Below, in pieces: positions 40,766-50,559 of a DNA stretch of 50,898 nt. The DNA lies in the NCBI GenBank assembly GCA_945862145.1, contig CAMAXE010000030.1:1-50898 (forward strand). Direction: 5' to 3'. A program made the translations under genes and the position numbers. The notes below the pieces were generated by a model. The model did not search any database. It was not told the DNA's origin and worked only from the letters and a program-made list of their open reading frames with translations. Position 1 is the first letter of the stretch; each line of letters opens with the position of its first letter. Origin of the DNA: Klebsiella pneumoniae. Its GTDB lineage: Bacteria > Pseudomonadota > Gammaproteobacteria > Pseudomonadales > UBA5518.

Positions 40766-42022
40766 GTGATCAGCACGGCAATCATCGGCGGCGGCATCGC
40801 CGGGCTCGCGGCAGCGTGGCGGCTATCGCAGGGTGGTCACCGCGTCACTCTCTACGAGCGGCATGAGAGGCCGGGCTTCATCGCGAGTTCGGTCGCTTTG
40901 CCCGAGCACGGTGGCATCCGCGTCGACGTGCCGCTGCGGGTTTTTTACCCCGGCTATTACCCCACGCTGGTGCGGCTCTACGAGGAACTCGGGGTGACAT
41001 CGGAGCCGGTGAGCTACGCCTCCTCGCTCTGCGACGCGACGGGTGAACTCTTTTTCCGCTACCGCAACCTGCGCATCGGGGAGCGGCACTGGTCTTATCT
41101 GCTGCCGCAGGATCTGCGCGTGTCCCGCGCCCGACGCATCCTGCGCGGTTTGCTGCGCTTTTACCGTGAGGGCCTTGCCGCCTGGCGCGAGGGCCGGCTC
41201 GAGGGGCTCGCGCTGGAGGATTTTCTCCGCCAGCACGATTTCGACGCGGATTTCGTCGACGGCCTGCTGCTGCCCGCGCTTGCCACCATCGCCACCTGCA
41301 GCTATGCCTCAGCGCGCGTGTTTCCCGCCGAGGTGGTCATGGGCTACCTCGGTGCCGGTCTCACGCGCCAATGCGTGCGCCGCGCCCGTGAGGGTGCCGA
41401 TGACGTGGCCGCCCGCCTGTTGCGGGGTGTGGCCGAACTGCGTTGCGGCACGCAGGTCGCGGCGCTGCGGCGCGAGGCGGATGGCGTGATCGTTGCGGTT
41501 GAGGGCGAGGCGCCGCGGCGATTCGATCACGTGGTGGTGGCTGCACAGGCGAACCAAACGCTGCGAATGCTCGCCGATGCCACCGCAGCCGAGCGCGCCG
41601 CACTCGGTGCTTTCCGCTACGAAGCCGTCGAGGTGCTGATGCACCGCGATACCCGATTCATGCCCGTGCGCCAGCGCGATTGGTCAGCGGTGAATCTCTG
41701 TGTGCAAGCAGGGCAGGCAGGCCCCGAGAGCACCATCTGGGTGAACGCGGTGCAGCCCGCACTGCGCGGGGCTGCGCCGGTGTTCCAGACCGTTCAACCG
41801 CAGCGTCAACCTGCCCCCGGGTTGCTGATCAGCCGCGCGCGCTTCGAGAGACCCGTGGTTGACGCCACAAGCACCCTTGCGCTCGCGGGGCTTGGCGCAC
41901 TACACGCCGAGCCGGGGCGGCGCCTGTGGTTCTGCGGCTCCTATGCGCAGCCGGGCATCCCCTTGCTCGAGAGCGCCGTGCGCTCCGCAGATGCCGCCGT
42001 GGAGGCGCTGAATAGGGCATAG
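40766..42022 (+). CDS. NAD(P)/FAD-dependent oxidoreductase (amine oxidase-like, COG2907-like)
   Basis: A 418-residue flavoprotein with the FAD motif STAIIGGGIAGLAAAWRLS at the N-terminus and a C-terminal FAD contact LWFCGSYAQPGIPLLESAV. The segment VDVPLRVFYPGYYPTLVRLY resembles the COG2907 group of flavin amine oxidase-like proteins. The start is GTG 40766; TTG 40751 is an alternative. Function unknown. Its last 82 bases overlap the convergent methyltransferase gene. Confidence 0.78.
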   Translation: MISTAIIGGGIAGLAAAWRLSQGGHRVTLYERHERPGFIASSVALPEHGGIRVDVPLRVFYPGYYPTLVRLYEELGVTSEPVSYASSLCDATGELFFRYRNLRIGERHWSYLLPQDLRVSRARRILRGLLRFYREGLAAWREGRLEGLALEDFLRQHDFDADFVDGLLLPALATIATCSYASARVFPAEVVMGYLGAGLTRQCVRRAREGADDVAARLLRGVAELRCGTQVAALRREADGVIVAVEGEAPRRFDHVVVAAQANQTLRMLADATAAERAALGAFRYEAVEVLMHRDTRFMPVRQRDWSAVNLCVQAGQAGPESTIWVNAVQPALRGAAPVFQTVQPQRQPAPGLLISRARFERPVVDATSTLALAGLGALHAEPGRRLWFCGSYAQPGIPLLESAVRSADAAVEALNRA

Positions 42023-42756
42023 CCCAGGCCGCGGGCGCGTGCCGGTGGAATCAGTCCTGCCGTGATCGCAGCCGGTAGCCATGCGGGATGCCAGCGCCGC
42101 GGGCCGAGTCGCGCCGCCTGCAGGCTCGCGAAACGCGCAAAGCCTCCCAGTACCTCCTCGTCCAGCCGCTCGCAGCGGATGTCGATGAAGCCTGCTGCCG
42201 CGATCCGTTCCATCGCTGCCGCGGGGTCCAGTAGCTCGCGCGCGTCGATGCCGCAGACACGCGCCGTCGCGCGCAGCGCGGCGCTGGCCGGTGCCGCGAG
42301 CACCAGGTCCGTGAAAGCCAAGCGACCGCCGGGGCGCAGTGCTGAGCGGGCGGCGCGCAGAAAAGCACTCCGCGGGCTGATGTGGTAGGCGGCATCCACG
42401 CAGAGCACACGCTCGAAGGCATCGCCGGGCACCTGCTCAATGCCGCCCCGGATGACGCTGCGACCCTGCGCGCTTGCGCGTGCACACGCGCCTGGATCGG
42501 GATCGATGCCGATGGCGTGCTCGGCGTGGAATTCGCGGCGCCACAGCTCGAGCTCGTCGCCCTCACCGCAGGCGATGCTGAGCACGCGGTCACCGGCAAC
42601 GATGCCTGCGGCCTCGCCCACGCGGCGCGCCAGTCGCAGGCAGGCCAGTGCGTAGTCGATGTGGGGGCCGGCGCTAACCGGCCACAGGCCCAGATTGCCC
42701 CAGCTGCCGCTAGGGCCGCCGTGGTGCAGGAACTGGCGCAGTCCCCACGTGCTCAT
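41941..42756 (-). CDS. SAM-dependent methyltransferase, class I
   Basis: A 271-residue protein with motif I VLSIACGEGD at residues 58-67, AIGIDPDPGACARA as the acidic strand and VLCVDAAYHISPRSAFLRAA as the motif around the active cleft. The opening WGNLGLWPVSAGPHIDYALA is like small-molecule N- or C-methyltransferases. Substrate unknown. Its C-terminal codons overlap the convergent flavin oxidoreductase. It starts 23 bases after the alpha/beta hydrolase stop and is probably the last gene of the sox2-betA operon. Confidence 0.75.
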   Translation of the reverse strand: MSTWGLRQFLHHGGPSGSWGNLGLWPVSAGPHIDYALACLRLARRVGEAAGIVAGDRVLSIACGEGDELELWRREFHAEHAIGIDPDPGACARASAQGRSVIRGGIEQVPGDAFERVLCVDAAYHISPRSAFLRAARSALRPGGRLAFTDLVLAAPASAALRATARVCGIDARELLDPAAAMERIAAAGFIDIRCERLDEEVLGGFARFASLQAARLGPRRWHPAWLPAAITAGLIPPARARGLGYALFSASTAASAERTALSSKGMPGCA

Positions 42757-42779
42757 GACGGCCGGCTCGTGAAGCCGGC

Positions 42780-43676
42780 TCAGCGGCAGTCGCGCTGCAG
42801 GAAGTCCACCACGCCCCGCGCAAGCGCGATGCGGGCGCCGTCGAAGGCGTGGTCCGCGTCGAGTCGGAGTTCGCGCGTGCGCGTGCTGCCTACGGCCCGC
42901 AGCGCGGCGAGCATCGGATCATGATTGTCTTGTGTTGGCGTGACCACATCCTTGCTGCCAGTCACCAGCAGCACCGGGCGCGCGGCGAGTGCGGCAGCGC
43001 TGCGGGTGATGTCCAGGGCGCCATCCCCAGACTGCAGTTCGCGCACCAGCGTGGCGCCCGAGACGTTGCGGATATAGCCCTCTGCCCATGACTGGAACTG
43101 CGCTGCGGTTTCGCTCGCGCGTGCCGGATCGGCCAGTGCGGGCCCCATGGCACCGAAGTTGGCGCCGGCCACCGATATCACGCAGCGGGCTTCGGGCGTG
43201 CGCGCGCCGGTGATGAGTGCCGCGAAGCCGCCCATGCTGTGACCGAACAGCGCGACTTGGGAGGTGTCGACGCGGTGTGCGGCGGCGAAATCGTTCGCGC
43301 GGATGGCGGCAAAGACGACGGCGCTGTCCTCCAGCACATGCGTGAAGCTGAACTCCCCGTCGCTGCCCCAGGCGCCGCGGTAGTGGAAGATCACGGCGTT
43401 CCAGCCGGCACGGCGCACGGCCTGCGCGATATCGGCGTTCAGTTCGTTGCCGGGAAAACCATGCAGCAGCAGCAGGGTAGGGTGAGGACCGGCGCCGGCG
43501 GCCTCGTAGATCACGCCGTTCAGATTGGCACCCGCGCTGCTGAAGTGAACGCCCTCCATGCTGGCGGGCGGATCCTGCGGTGGCGGATCCATGGTGACCG
43601 GATCGAAAACCGCTGCCGTTGCGGCAGTGGCAAATACGAGCAGTGCAGCGCTCAAGGTGTGGCGGAGCGGGTTCAT
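42780..43676 (-). CDS. Exported alpha/beta hydrolase
   Basis: A 298-residue protein with a signal peptide (LSAALLVFATAATA). The fold signs are LLLLHGFPGNE (oxyanion region), the nucleophile elbow GHSMGG with Ser147, the acid region VTGSKDVVTPTQDNH and the likely catalytic His in LDADHAFDG. It is similar to prolyl-oligopeptidase/dienelactone-type esterases. It lies 44 bases after betA in the same direction; an ester of choline or betaine as substrate is only a guess. Confidence 0.8.
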   Translation of the reverse strand: MNPLRHTLSAALLVFATAATAAVFDPVTMDPPPQDPPASMEGVHFSSAGANLNGVIYEAAGAGPHPTLLLLHGFPGNELNADIAQAVRRAGWNAVIFHYRGAWGSDGEFSFTHVLEDSAVVFAAIRANDFAAAHRVDTSQVALFGHSMGGFAALITGARTPEARCVISVAGANFGAMGPALADPARASETAAQFQSWAEGYIRNVSGATLVRELQSGDGALDITRSAAALAARPVLLVTGSKDVVTPTQDNHDPMLAALRAVGSTRTRELRLDADHAFDGARIALARGVVDFLQRDCR

Positions 43677-43720
43677 GGTGACTCCTCGGGCGACCCGCCC
43701 GTCAGGGGAGTGTGCGGTGT

Positions 43721-45418
43721 TCAGCCCGGTCGCCGCGCCGGCGTGCCCGGTCGCTGCCGGCTCTGCCAGTGCGGATCAATCCACGGGGTGACCGTTGCCG
43801 CTGGCAGCGCGGCTTTGCCGAGGATCATGTCGGCGGCTTTCTCGGCCACCATGATGGTGGGCGCGTTCAGGTTGCCGTTGGTGAGTGTGGGGAATATCGA
43901 GGAATCCACCACCCGCAGCCCCGCGATGCCGCGCACGCGGCAGGTTGGGTCCACCACCGCGAGGGCGTCGTCTGCGGCGCCCATGCGGCAGGCACCGGAA
44001 GGGTGGTAGGCGCTCTCGGCATTGGCGCGCACCCAGGCGTCTATCGCCGCGTCACTCTGCACGTCCTCGCCTGGCTGGATCTCGCGCCCGCGGTAGGGGT
44101 CAAAGGCGGGCTGCCCGATGATCTCGCGCGTCAGGCGGATGCACTGCCGCCACACGCGCACGTCCTCGGGATCTTTCAGGTAGTTGAAGAGAATCTCCGG
44201 TTTTTGCGCCGGATCAGCGCTCCTGATGTGCACATGGCCGCGGCTCCGCGGCTTGTTGGGGCCCACGTGCATCTGGAAGCCGTGCCCCGCGAAAGCCGCT
44301 TGCCCGTCGTAGCGCATGGCCGCCGGCAGGAAGTGGTACTGGATGTCGGGCCACTGCACATCGGTGCCCGAGCGGATGAACGCGCAGGATTCGAAGTGGT
44401 TCGTCGCGCCCAGCCCACTCTTGAACAGCACCCAGCGCGCACCGATCAGGCCCTTGCTCAGCATCCCCAGCCGGCTGTTCAGTGTGATGGGCTGCGTGCA
44501 CTCGAACTGGAAGTAGACCTCGATGTGATCCTGCAGATTCTCGCCCACGCCGGGCAGATCGTGCAGCAACGGCACCCCTGCATTGGCGAGCACCGCGGCG
44601 GGCCCGATGCCCGAGTGCTGCAGCAGCGCGGGCGAGCCGATGGCGCCCGCGGCACTGATGACCTCGCGGTTGCAGCGTGCGGTGTGCGTCTTGCCCTTGC
44701 GCGTGTAACGCACACCGGTGGCGCGGCCGTTCTCGATGAGGATTTTCTCCGCCATCGCATCGCTCAGCACTGTGAGGTTGCGGCGCTTGCGTGCGGGCGC
44801 CAGGTAGGCGCGGGAGCAGGAGGCGCGCTCCCCGCGCTCCACGGTCATGTGCATCTGGCCGAAGCCCTCCTGCATCTGGCCGTTGTAGTCGGGCGTGCGC
44901 AGGTAGCCGGCTTCCTCGCCGGCGCGGATGAAGGTCTCGTACAGGGGGTTCAGTTTCATGTCGTTGCCGGCGCAGACGCCGACCGGGCCCTCGCCGCCGC
45001 GGTACTCGTCTTCACCGCCGCTCCAGGTCTCGGCACGGCGGAAGTAGGGCAGGCAGTTGTGGTAGCCCCAGCCGGTTGCGCCTTGCGCCTCCCACTGGTC
45101 GAAATCGCAGGCGTGGCCCCGCACGTAGACCATGCCGTTGATCGCCGAGGAGCCCCCGAGTCCCTTGCCGCGCGGGCAGTGCAGGCGACGGTTGTCGGCG
45201 TGGGGTTCGGGCTCCGTCTCGAAGAACCAGTTGTACTTCGGCATGTTCATGGGGAAGGACAGCGCGGTCGGCATCCGGATGAAAATGCTGTCGTCGCTAG
45301 TGCCCGCTTCAAGCAGCAATACGCGGTGCTCACCGCTCGCAGACAAGCGGTCTGCCAGCACGCAGCCCGCGGAGCCGGCGCCGACGATGATGTAGTCCCA
45401 GTCCTGCGCGCTGCCCAT
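43721..45418 (-). CDS. betA: Choline dehydrogenase
   Basis: A 565-residue GMC flavoprotein resembling BetA along its whole length. FAD motif [19 protein letters not shown], then [84 protein letters not shown], and catalytic His472 in [11 protein letters not shown] with GNLNAPTIM. It oxidises choline to betaine aldehyde and on to glycine betaine. The ATG at 45418 follows the soxG stop by ten bases. betB and betI are not in the window. Confidence 0.9.
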   Translation of the reverse strand: MGSAQDWDYIIVGAGSAGCVLADRLSASGEHRVLLLEAGTSDDSIFIRMPTALSFPMNMPKYNWFFETEPEPHADNRRLHCPRGKGLGGSSAINGMVYVRGHACDFDQWEAQGATGWGYHNCLPYFRRAETWSGGEDEYRGGEGPVGVCAGNDMKLNPLYETFIRAGEEAGYLRTPDYNGQMQEGFGQMHMTVERGERASCSRAYLAPARKRRNLTVLSDAMAEKILIENGRATGVRYTRKGKTHTARCNREVISAAGAIGSPALLQHSGIGPAAVLANAGVPLLHDLPGVGENLQDHIEVYFQFECTQPITLNSRLGMLSKGLIGARWVLFKSGLGATNHFESCAFIRSGTDVQWPDIQYHFLPAAMRYDGQAAFAGHGFQMHVGPNKPRSRGHVHIRSADPAQKPEILFNYLKDPEDVRVWRQCIRLTREIIGQPAFDPYRGREIQPGEDVQSDAAIDAWVRANAESAYHPSGACRMGAADDALAVVDPTCRVRGIAGLRVVDSSIFPTLTNGNLNAPTIMVAEKAADMILGKAALPAATVTPWIDPHWQSRQRPGTPARRPG

Positions 45419-45428
45419 CGTGTTGCCC

Positions 45429-46004
45429 TCAGCCCGCGGCGCGGCGCTGCAGGTCAGCCGCGTGGCAGAGCAACTGCCAGAGGTACTCCGCGAAACTCCG
45501 CCGCACGCAGATGGCGAAGCGCTGTTCCGCCTCGCGCACGAAGAGCCCACCGCTCTTGCCGAGCACGCTCTGCGCGCAACTGCCGACCGGAAATGCCGAG
45601 GTGTGGAAGTCGAGCGGGCAGTCGCGGGCGAGGATCTCGGTGGCATCCGGGCAATCGAGCACGATCACGGTGTAGCCGTCACTCACGTTCACCACGGCGA
45701 TGTGCTGGCCGGCGAGCGCCTGCTCGAGTGCTGCGTGCATCGACCCGGCCTCATCGCCGGGCAGCGTGAGTTGCCACTCGTAGGGCCCGAGCCAGGCGAT
45801 GCGCCGCGTGCCGGCGCTGGCAACGGTGTTGGGCGTGAGCGGCAGCGCCACGCCCGTGGTGGTCTGCACGGCAGCGCTGAATGCCGCATCGGCGGCATCG
45901 CCGCGCAGGATCAGCTGGCCGTCGAAGGCGCGCTCGGACAGCCCGGCAGCGCCCTTGGCGAGCACGCGGTAGAGCGGAGTCTTGCGGTTGGTGGCTTCAG
46001 ACAT
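45429..46004 (-). CDS. soxG: Sarcosine oxidase gamma subunit (operon 2)
   Basis: A 191-residue subunit starting [15 protein letters not shown]. Typical SoxG segments are [17 protein letters not shown]-like (here [17 protein letters not shown]), [40 protein letters not shown] and [19 protein letters not shown]. It matches canonical SoxG better than the operon 1 copy. The start overlaps the soxA stop by eight bases (ATGTCTGA). Confidence 0.9.
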   Translation of the reverse strand: MSEATNRKTPLYRVLAKGAAGLSERAFDGQLILRGDAADAAFSAAVQTTTGVALPLTPNTVASAGTRRIAWLGPYEWQLTLPGDEAGSMHAALEQALAGQHIAVVNVSDGYTVIVLDCPDATEILARDCPLDFHTSAFPVGSCAQSVLGKSGGLFVREAEQRFAICVRRSFAEYLWQLLCHAADLQRRAAG

Positions 46005-48999
46005 TCTGGCGCTCTCCCGCAGGGTCGTAGAACAGCGGTTTGGTGATGGTGGCGGCGATGAAGCGCCCGTCGGCGAGCGCGGCGTGGACTTTCTCACCGA
46101 TACGCTGCTGCCCGCCTTTCACCAGCGCGAGCGCGATGGAGCGCTCGACCGAGGGACTGAAGTAGCTGGAGGACACATGCCCCACCATCTGCGCCGGAAT
46201 GACCGTGGAGGGCTCCGCCAGCAGCTGCGCGCCTTCGGGAATCACCGCCTTGGGATCGTCCGTGAGCAAGCCCACGAAGTGCTTGCGCTGCGGATCGGTC
46301 GAGTACTCCCGCGAGAGCGAGCGCCAGCCGATGAAATCGCAGCGTTTGCCCACGATCCAGTGCATGCCCATGTCCTGCGGCGTCATGGAGCCATCCGTGT
46401 CCTGGCCCACGATGATGAAGCCCTTGTCTGCGCGCAGCACGTGCATGGTCTCGGTGCCGTAGGGCGTGATGCCGAGGTCCTTGCCGGCCGCGTCCAGTGC
46501 CTGGAAGAGCGCGAGGCCCATACTGGCCGGCACCATGACTTCGAAAGAAAGTTCGCCTGTGAAGGACACCCGCAGCACGCGTGCGGGAATGCCCGCCACC
46601 GTGCCCTCGCGGCAGGACATGAACGGGAAGGCCTCACGCGTGAGATCGATGTCGGTGCACACGCGCGCGAGCAGTTCGCGGCTTTTGGGACCCGCGATCA
46701 CGGCGGTGGACCACTGGTCGCTCACGGTAGTCATCCACACCTTGAGATCCGGCCATTCGGTCTGGTGCCAGCGCTCGAGATGTGAGAGCACGCGGGCCGC
46801 ACCGCCCGTGGTGGTGGTCATCAGGAAGTGCTGTTCACTCAGGCGTGTGGTGACGCCGTCGTCGAAGATCATGCCGTCCTCGCCCAGCATCACGCCGTAG
46901 CGGCAGCGGTGGACGCCAAGGCCTTTCCAGCCGTTGGTGTAGACCCGCTCGAGGAACTCGGCGGCGTCCGGCCCGCGGATGTCGATCTTGCCGAGCGTGG
47001 AGTAGTCGAGGAGCCCCACGCCATTGCGCACGGCGCGGCACTCGCGCTGCACGGCGGCGTGCATGTCCTCGCCGGCGTGGGGGTAATACCACGCGCGGTG
47101 CCACTGGCCCACGATCTCGAAGAGCGCGCCGGCTTGCAGATGCCATTCGTGCATGGGTGTGACGCGGACGGGGTCGAAGAGTGCGCCCGTGTCGGCACCC
47201 GCGAGCGCCCCGAAGGCAGCGGCGGTGTAGGCCGGGCGGAAGGTGGTGGTGCCGGTCTCGGGGATGCTCTGGCCGAGTGTTTTGGCCAGGATAGCCATGC
47301 CGTTTATGTTGCCCGTCTTGCCCTGGTCGGTGCCGAAGCCGAGCGCGGTGTAGCGCTTCACATGCTCGATGGAGTGGTAGCCCTCGCGCACGGCGAGTGC
47401 GATATCCGCGGCGGTGGTGTCGTTCTGGAAATCGATGAACTTGCGGGCGTCATCGGCAGGAGCGGGCGAGGGCACCAACCAGAGCGGAGAAATCGCGCTG
47501 CCAGCCGCTGCCGCAGCCGCCGTGGGCGCGGCGCCGGTCGGGCCACCGAAGCCGCAGGCCGCCGCCGTTGACGCGCCTGCGGCGTGGCCTTCGGCGAGTG
47601 ACTGTGCCAGATCGAAGGTGCCGGCCGCAGCGCCCGCGCAGACGTTCTGCTGCAGCGCATCGCCCGGCACGAAGCAGAGCGTCGTCTCATCCCAGCGTGC
47701 CTTGCCACCGGCGTGCGAATGCAGGTGGATCGCCGGGCTCCAGCCGCCCGATATCGCCAGCAGATCGCAGTCGATGCGGGTTTCGAGCCCGGGCTGCACG
47801 GCATCGCCCGATACGCGCATCACCGTGACGCCCGACAGGCGTTTTCTGCCGCGCGTGCTGCTCACCACGCTGCTGTCCAGAAGCGGGATGCTGGCCGCGC
47901 GGATGGCGTCGGGGCCGGCGCCTTGCGGGGCCGTGCGCGAGTCGACCACGGCGGCCACGGCGATGCCGGCTGCATACAGGTCGAGCGCGGTGCGGTAAGC
48001 GCTGTCGTTGTTGGTGAAGACGACGGCGCGATTGCCGCAGCGCACGCCGTAGCGGTTTAGGTAGGTGTCCACGGCCGAGGCGAGCATCACGCCGGGGCGG
48101 TCGTTGTCGCGAAACACCAGCGAGCGTTCGATGGCGCCGGTGGCAACTACGACGCGCCGCGCGCGCACGCGCCAGAGACGCTGACGGGGCAGGGTGGTGC
48201 TTCCCGGAGGCAGGTGATCCGTGATGCGTTCGGCCACCGCCACCAGATCGTGGTCGAAGTAGCCGAAGGCCGTGGCGCGCGCGAGCACGCGCACATTAGG
48301 CATGGCGCCGAGTTCGGCGAGCGCCGTGGCAATCCACTGCTCCGAGGGCTTGCCGTCGATCATCGCGGGCGCGCCCAGCAGGCTTCCGCCCGCGCGGCTG
48401 TCTTCATCGACCAGCATCACGCGCGCGCCGGTGCGCCCGGCAGCAAGCGCTGTTGCAAGCCCCGCAGGGCCCGCACCCACCACCAGCACATCGCAGTGCG
48501 CGAAGCGCTTGTCGTAGATGTCCGGGTCGGCTTCGGTGGGCGAGATACCGAGCCCCGCCATGCGCCGGATGAAATGCTCGTAGCGCATCCACAGCGAGGC
48601 CGGCCACATGAAAGTCTTGTAGTAGAAGCCTGCCGGCAGGAAGGGCTTAAGCCACTGCAACACGCCGTAGACGTCAAACTGCGGCGAAGGCCAGCCGACC
48701 ACGCTTCGTGCCACCAGCCCTTCGTAGAGTTCCACCTGCGTGGCGCGCTGGTTGGGCAGGTCAAAGGCATCGCCACTGCCGATCTGCAGGATGGCGTTGG
48801 GCTCCTCGGCACCGGCGCCGAAGATGCCGCGCGGGCGGTGGAGCTTGATGCTGCGGCTCACCAGGTGCACGCCGTTCGCGAGCAGCGCTGCGGCCAGCGT
48901 GTCGCCGGAAAATCCCGAGTATTCGCGGCCGTTGAAGCGGAAGCGCAGGGGTTTCGAACGATCCGTGAGGCCGCCCTGGTTGCTGCGGAATGTGCTCAC
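45997..48999 (-). CDS. soxA: Sarcosine oxidase alpha subunit (operon 2)
   Basis: A 1000-residue subunit. N-terminal module KPLRFRFNGREYSGFSGDTL, dinucleotide motif VLVVGAGPAGL at about 171-181, and GFGTDQGKTGNINGMAILA before the GcvT half (GVGLLDYSTLGKIDIRGPDA, YGTETMHVLRADKGF, VGLLTDDPKAVIPEGAQL). The domain linker carries an alanine-rich insert (TGAAPTAAAAAAGSA) absent from the operon 1 copy. The start is GTG 48999, overlapping soxD by four bases. Confidence 0.94.
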   Translation of the reverse strand: MSTFRSNQGGLTDRSKPLRFRFNGREYSGFSGDTLAAALLANGVHLVSRSIKLHRPRGIFGAGAEEPNAILQIGSGDAFDLPNQRATQVELYEGLVARSVVGWPSPQFDVYGVLQWLKPFLPAGFYYKTFMWPASLWMRYEHFIRRMAGLGISPTEADPDIYDKRFAHCDVLVVGAGPAGLATALAAGRTGARVMLVDEDSRAGGSLLGAPAMIDGKPSEQWIATALAELGAMPNVRVLARATAFGYFDHDLVAVAERITDHLPPGSTTLPRQRLWRVRARRVVVATGAIERSLVFRDNDRPGVMLASAVDTYLNRYGVRCGNRAVVFTNNDSAYRTALDLYAAGIAVAAVVDSRTAPQGAGPDAIRAASIPLLDSSVVSSTRGRKRLSGVTVMRVSGDAVQPGLETRIDCDLLAISGGWSPAIHLHSHAGGKARWDETTLCFVPGDALQQNVCAGAAAGTFDLAQSLAEGHAAGASTAAACGFGGPTGAAPTAAAAAAGSAISPLWLVPSPAPADDARKFIDFQNDTTAADIALAVREGYHSIEHVKRYTALGFGTDQGKTGNINGMAILAKTLGQSIPETGTTTFRPAYTAAAFGALAGADTGALFDPVRVTPMHEWHLQAGALFEIVGQWHRAWYYPHAGEDMHAAVQRECRAVRNGVGLLDYSTLGKIDIRGPDAAEFLERVYTNGWKGLGVHRCRYGVMLGEDGMIFDDGVTTRLSEQHFLMTTTTGGAARVLSHLERWHQTEWPDLKVWMTTVSDQWSTAVIAGPKSRELLARVCTDIDLTREAFPFMSCREGTVAGIPARVLRVSFTGELSFEVMVPASMGLALFQALDAAGKDLGITPYGTETMHVLRADKGFIIVGQDTDGSMTPQDMGMHWIVGKRCDFIGWRSLSREYSTDPQRKHFVGLLTDDPKAVIPEGAQLLAEPSTVIPAQMVGHVSSSYFSPSVERSIALALVKGGQQRIGEKVHAALADGRFIAATITKPLFYDPAGERQNV

Positions 49000-49277
49000 G
49001 CGCTTGCCTCCGGGGCGTTCTGGCCCATGCGGTAGGCCGCGTTGATGCGGTACGTCACGGTGTCGCGCTCCACGTTGAACCAGCGCCGGCAGCCACTGCT
49101 GTGGTTCCACTGTTCGCGGTGCAAGCCGCGGGTGTTCTTGCGCATGAAAAGATAGTCGGCCCAGGCCTCATCGCTCAGGGAGCCGGGGTCTGCAGGGCGC
49201 GCGATATGCGCCTCGCCGCCGCAGGAGAACTCGATCTCGGCGCGCGGGCCGCACCAGGGACACTCGATCAGCAACAT
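48996..49277 (-). CDS. soxD: Sarcosine oxidase delta subunit (operon 2)
   Basis: A 93-residue zinc subunit: CPWCGPRAEIEFSCGGEAHI, DYLFMRKNTRGLHREQW and NHSSGCRRWFNVERDTVTY hold the expected Cys/His ligands. It starts 13 bases after the soxB stop and overlaps soxA. Confidence 0.93.
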   Translation of the reverse strand: MLLIECPWCGPRAEIEFSCGGEAHIARPADPGSLSDEAWADYLFMRKNTRGLHREQWNHSSGCRRWFNVERDTVTYRINAAYRMGQNAPEASA

Positions 49278-49290
49278 GGGTGCGGGCTCC

Positions 49291-50541
49291 TCAGTGGGCG
49301 ACGGCGGCGGCGCCGTGCTCGTCGATCAGATGGCCGGTGGCGAAGCGGCCGAGGTCGAAGGGGGCGTTCAGCGGGTGCGGTGCGTCCTTGGCCACGGTAT
49401 GTGCGAACACCCAGCCGGAGCCGGGCGTGGCCTTGAAGCCGCCCGTACCCCAGCCGCAGTTGATAAAGAGACCGCGCACCGGTGTCTTCGAGATGATCGG
49501 GCAGGCGTCGGGTGCCACATCCACGATGCCACCCCACTGACGCAGCATCCGCGCGCGTGAAAACGCGGGGAACAGCTCGACGATCGCCGCCAGGCAGTGC
49601 TCGATGGTGTGGAAGCTGCCGCGCTGGGCGTAGCCGTTGTAGCCGTCGATGCCCGCACCGATCACCAGTTCGCCCTTGTCGGACTGGCTCACGTAGCCGT
49701 GCACGGCGTTCGACATCACCACGCTGTCCAGCACCGGGCGCATGGGCTCCGAGACCAGCGCCTGCAGCGGATGGCTCTCGAGTGGCAGCCGAACGCCTGC
49801 CATGCCCGCCAGCACGCTGGAGTGACCTGCTGCTACCACCGCGACCTTGGGCGCGCGGATAAAACCACGCGTGGTCTGGATGCCGGTGACCGCGCCGTCC
49901 TCGCGCCCGATCCCGGTGACTTCGCACTGCTGGATGATGTCGACGCCCAGCGCGTCGGCCCCGCGGGCATAGCCCCAGGCCACCGCATCGTGACGCGCGG
50001 TGCCGCCGCGGCGTTGCAGCGAGGCACCGAGCACGGGGTAGCGTGCCTTGGGCGACAGGTTCAGGTACGGAATCATCGTGGCCAGCTGCTCGCGCGAGAC
50101 CACTTCGCCGTCGATGCCGTTCAGACGATTGGCGTTCACGCGGCGCTCGATGTCGCGCATGTCCTGCAGCGTGTGGCCGAGGTTGAACACGCCGCGCGGG
50201 CTGTACATGACGTTGAAGTTGAGTTCCTGGGAGAGGCTTTCCCAGAGCGTCATGGCCTTTTCGTAGAGTTGCGCGGATTCGTCCCAGAGGTAGTTGGAGC
50301 GCACGATGGTGGTGTTGCGGCCGGTGTTGCCGCCGCCGATCCAGCCCTTCTCGACGACCGCGATGTTGCGCATGCCGTGGAGTTTCGCCATGTAGTAGGC
50401 CGTGGCGAGGCCGTGGCCGCCACCGCCCACGATCACCGCGTCATAGGCGGGTTTTGGCTCAGGGTAGCGCCACGCGGGTTTCCAGCCGGTGTGGCCCGAG
50501 AGGCCGTGGCGGAACAGGTTGAACAGCGAATATCGGGACAT
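49291..50541 (-). CDS. soxB: Sarcosine oxidase beta subunit (operon 2, canonical)
   Basis: A 416-residue flavoprotein very like Pseudomonas Sox[60 protein letters not shown], covalent-FMN His184 in [29 protein letters not shown] and [23 protein letters not shown] lies just before the ATG at 50541, deciding the start over an in-frame codon upstream that runs into REP sequence. It converts sarcosine to glycine as part of the SoxBDAG tetramer. Confidence 0.95.
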   Translation of the reverse strand: MSRYSLFNLFRHGLSGHTGWKPAWRYPEPKPAYDAVIVGGGGHGLATAYYMAKLHGMRNIAVVEKGWIGGGNTGRNTTIVRSNYLWDESAQLYEKAMTLWESLSQELNFNVMYSPRGVFNLGHTLQDMRDIERRVNANRLNGIDGEVVSREQLATMIPYLNLSPKARYPVLGASLQRRGGTARHDAVAWGYARGADALGVDIIQQCEVTGIGREDGAVTGIQTTRGFIRAPKVAVVAAGHSSVLAGMAGVRLPLESHPLQALVSEPMRPVLDSVVMSNAVHGYVSQSDKGELVIGAGIDGYNGYAQRGSFHTIEHCLAAIVELFPAFSRARMLRQWGGIVDVAPDACPIISKTPVRGLFINCGWGTGGFKATPGSGWVFAHTVAKDAPHPLNAPFDLGRFATGHLIDEHGAAAVAH

Positions 50542-50559
50542 GCCCACCTCGTTTGTTTG

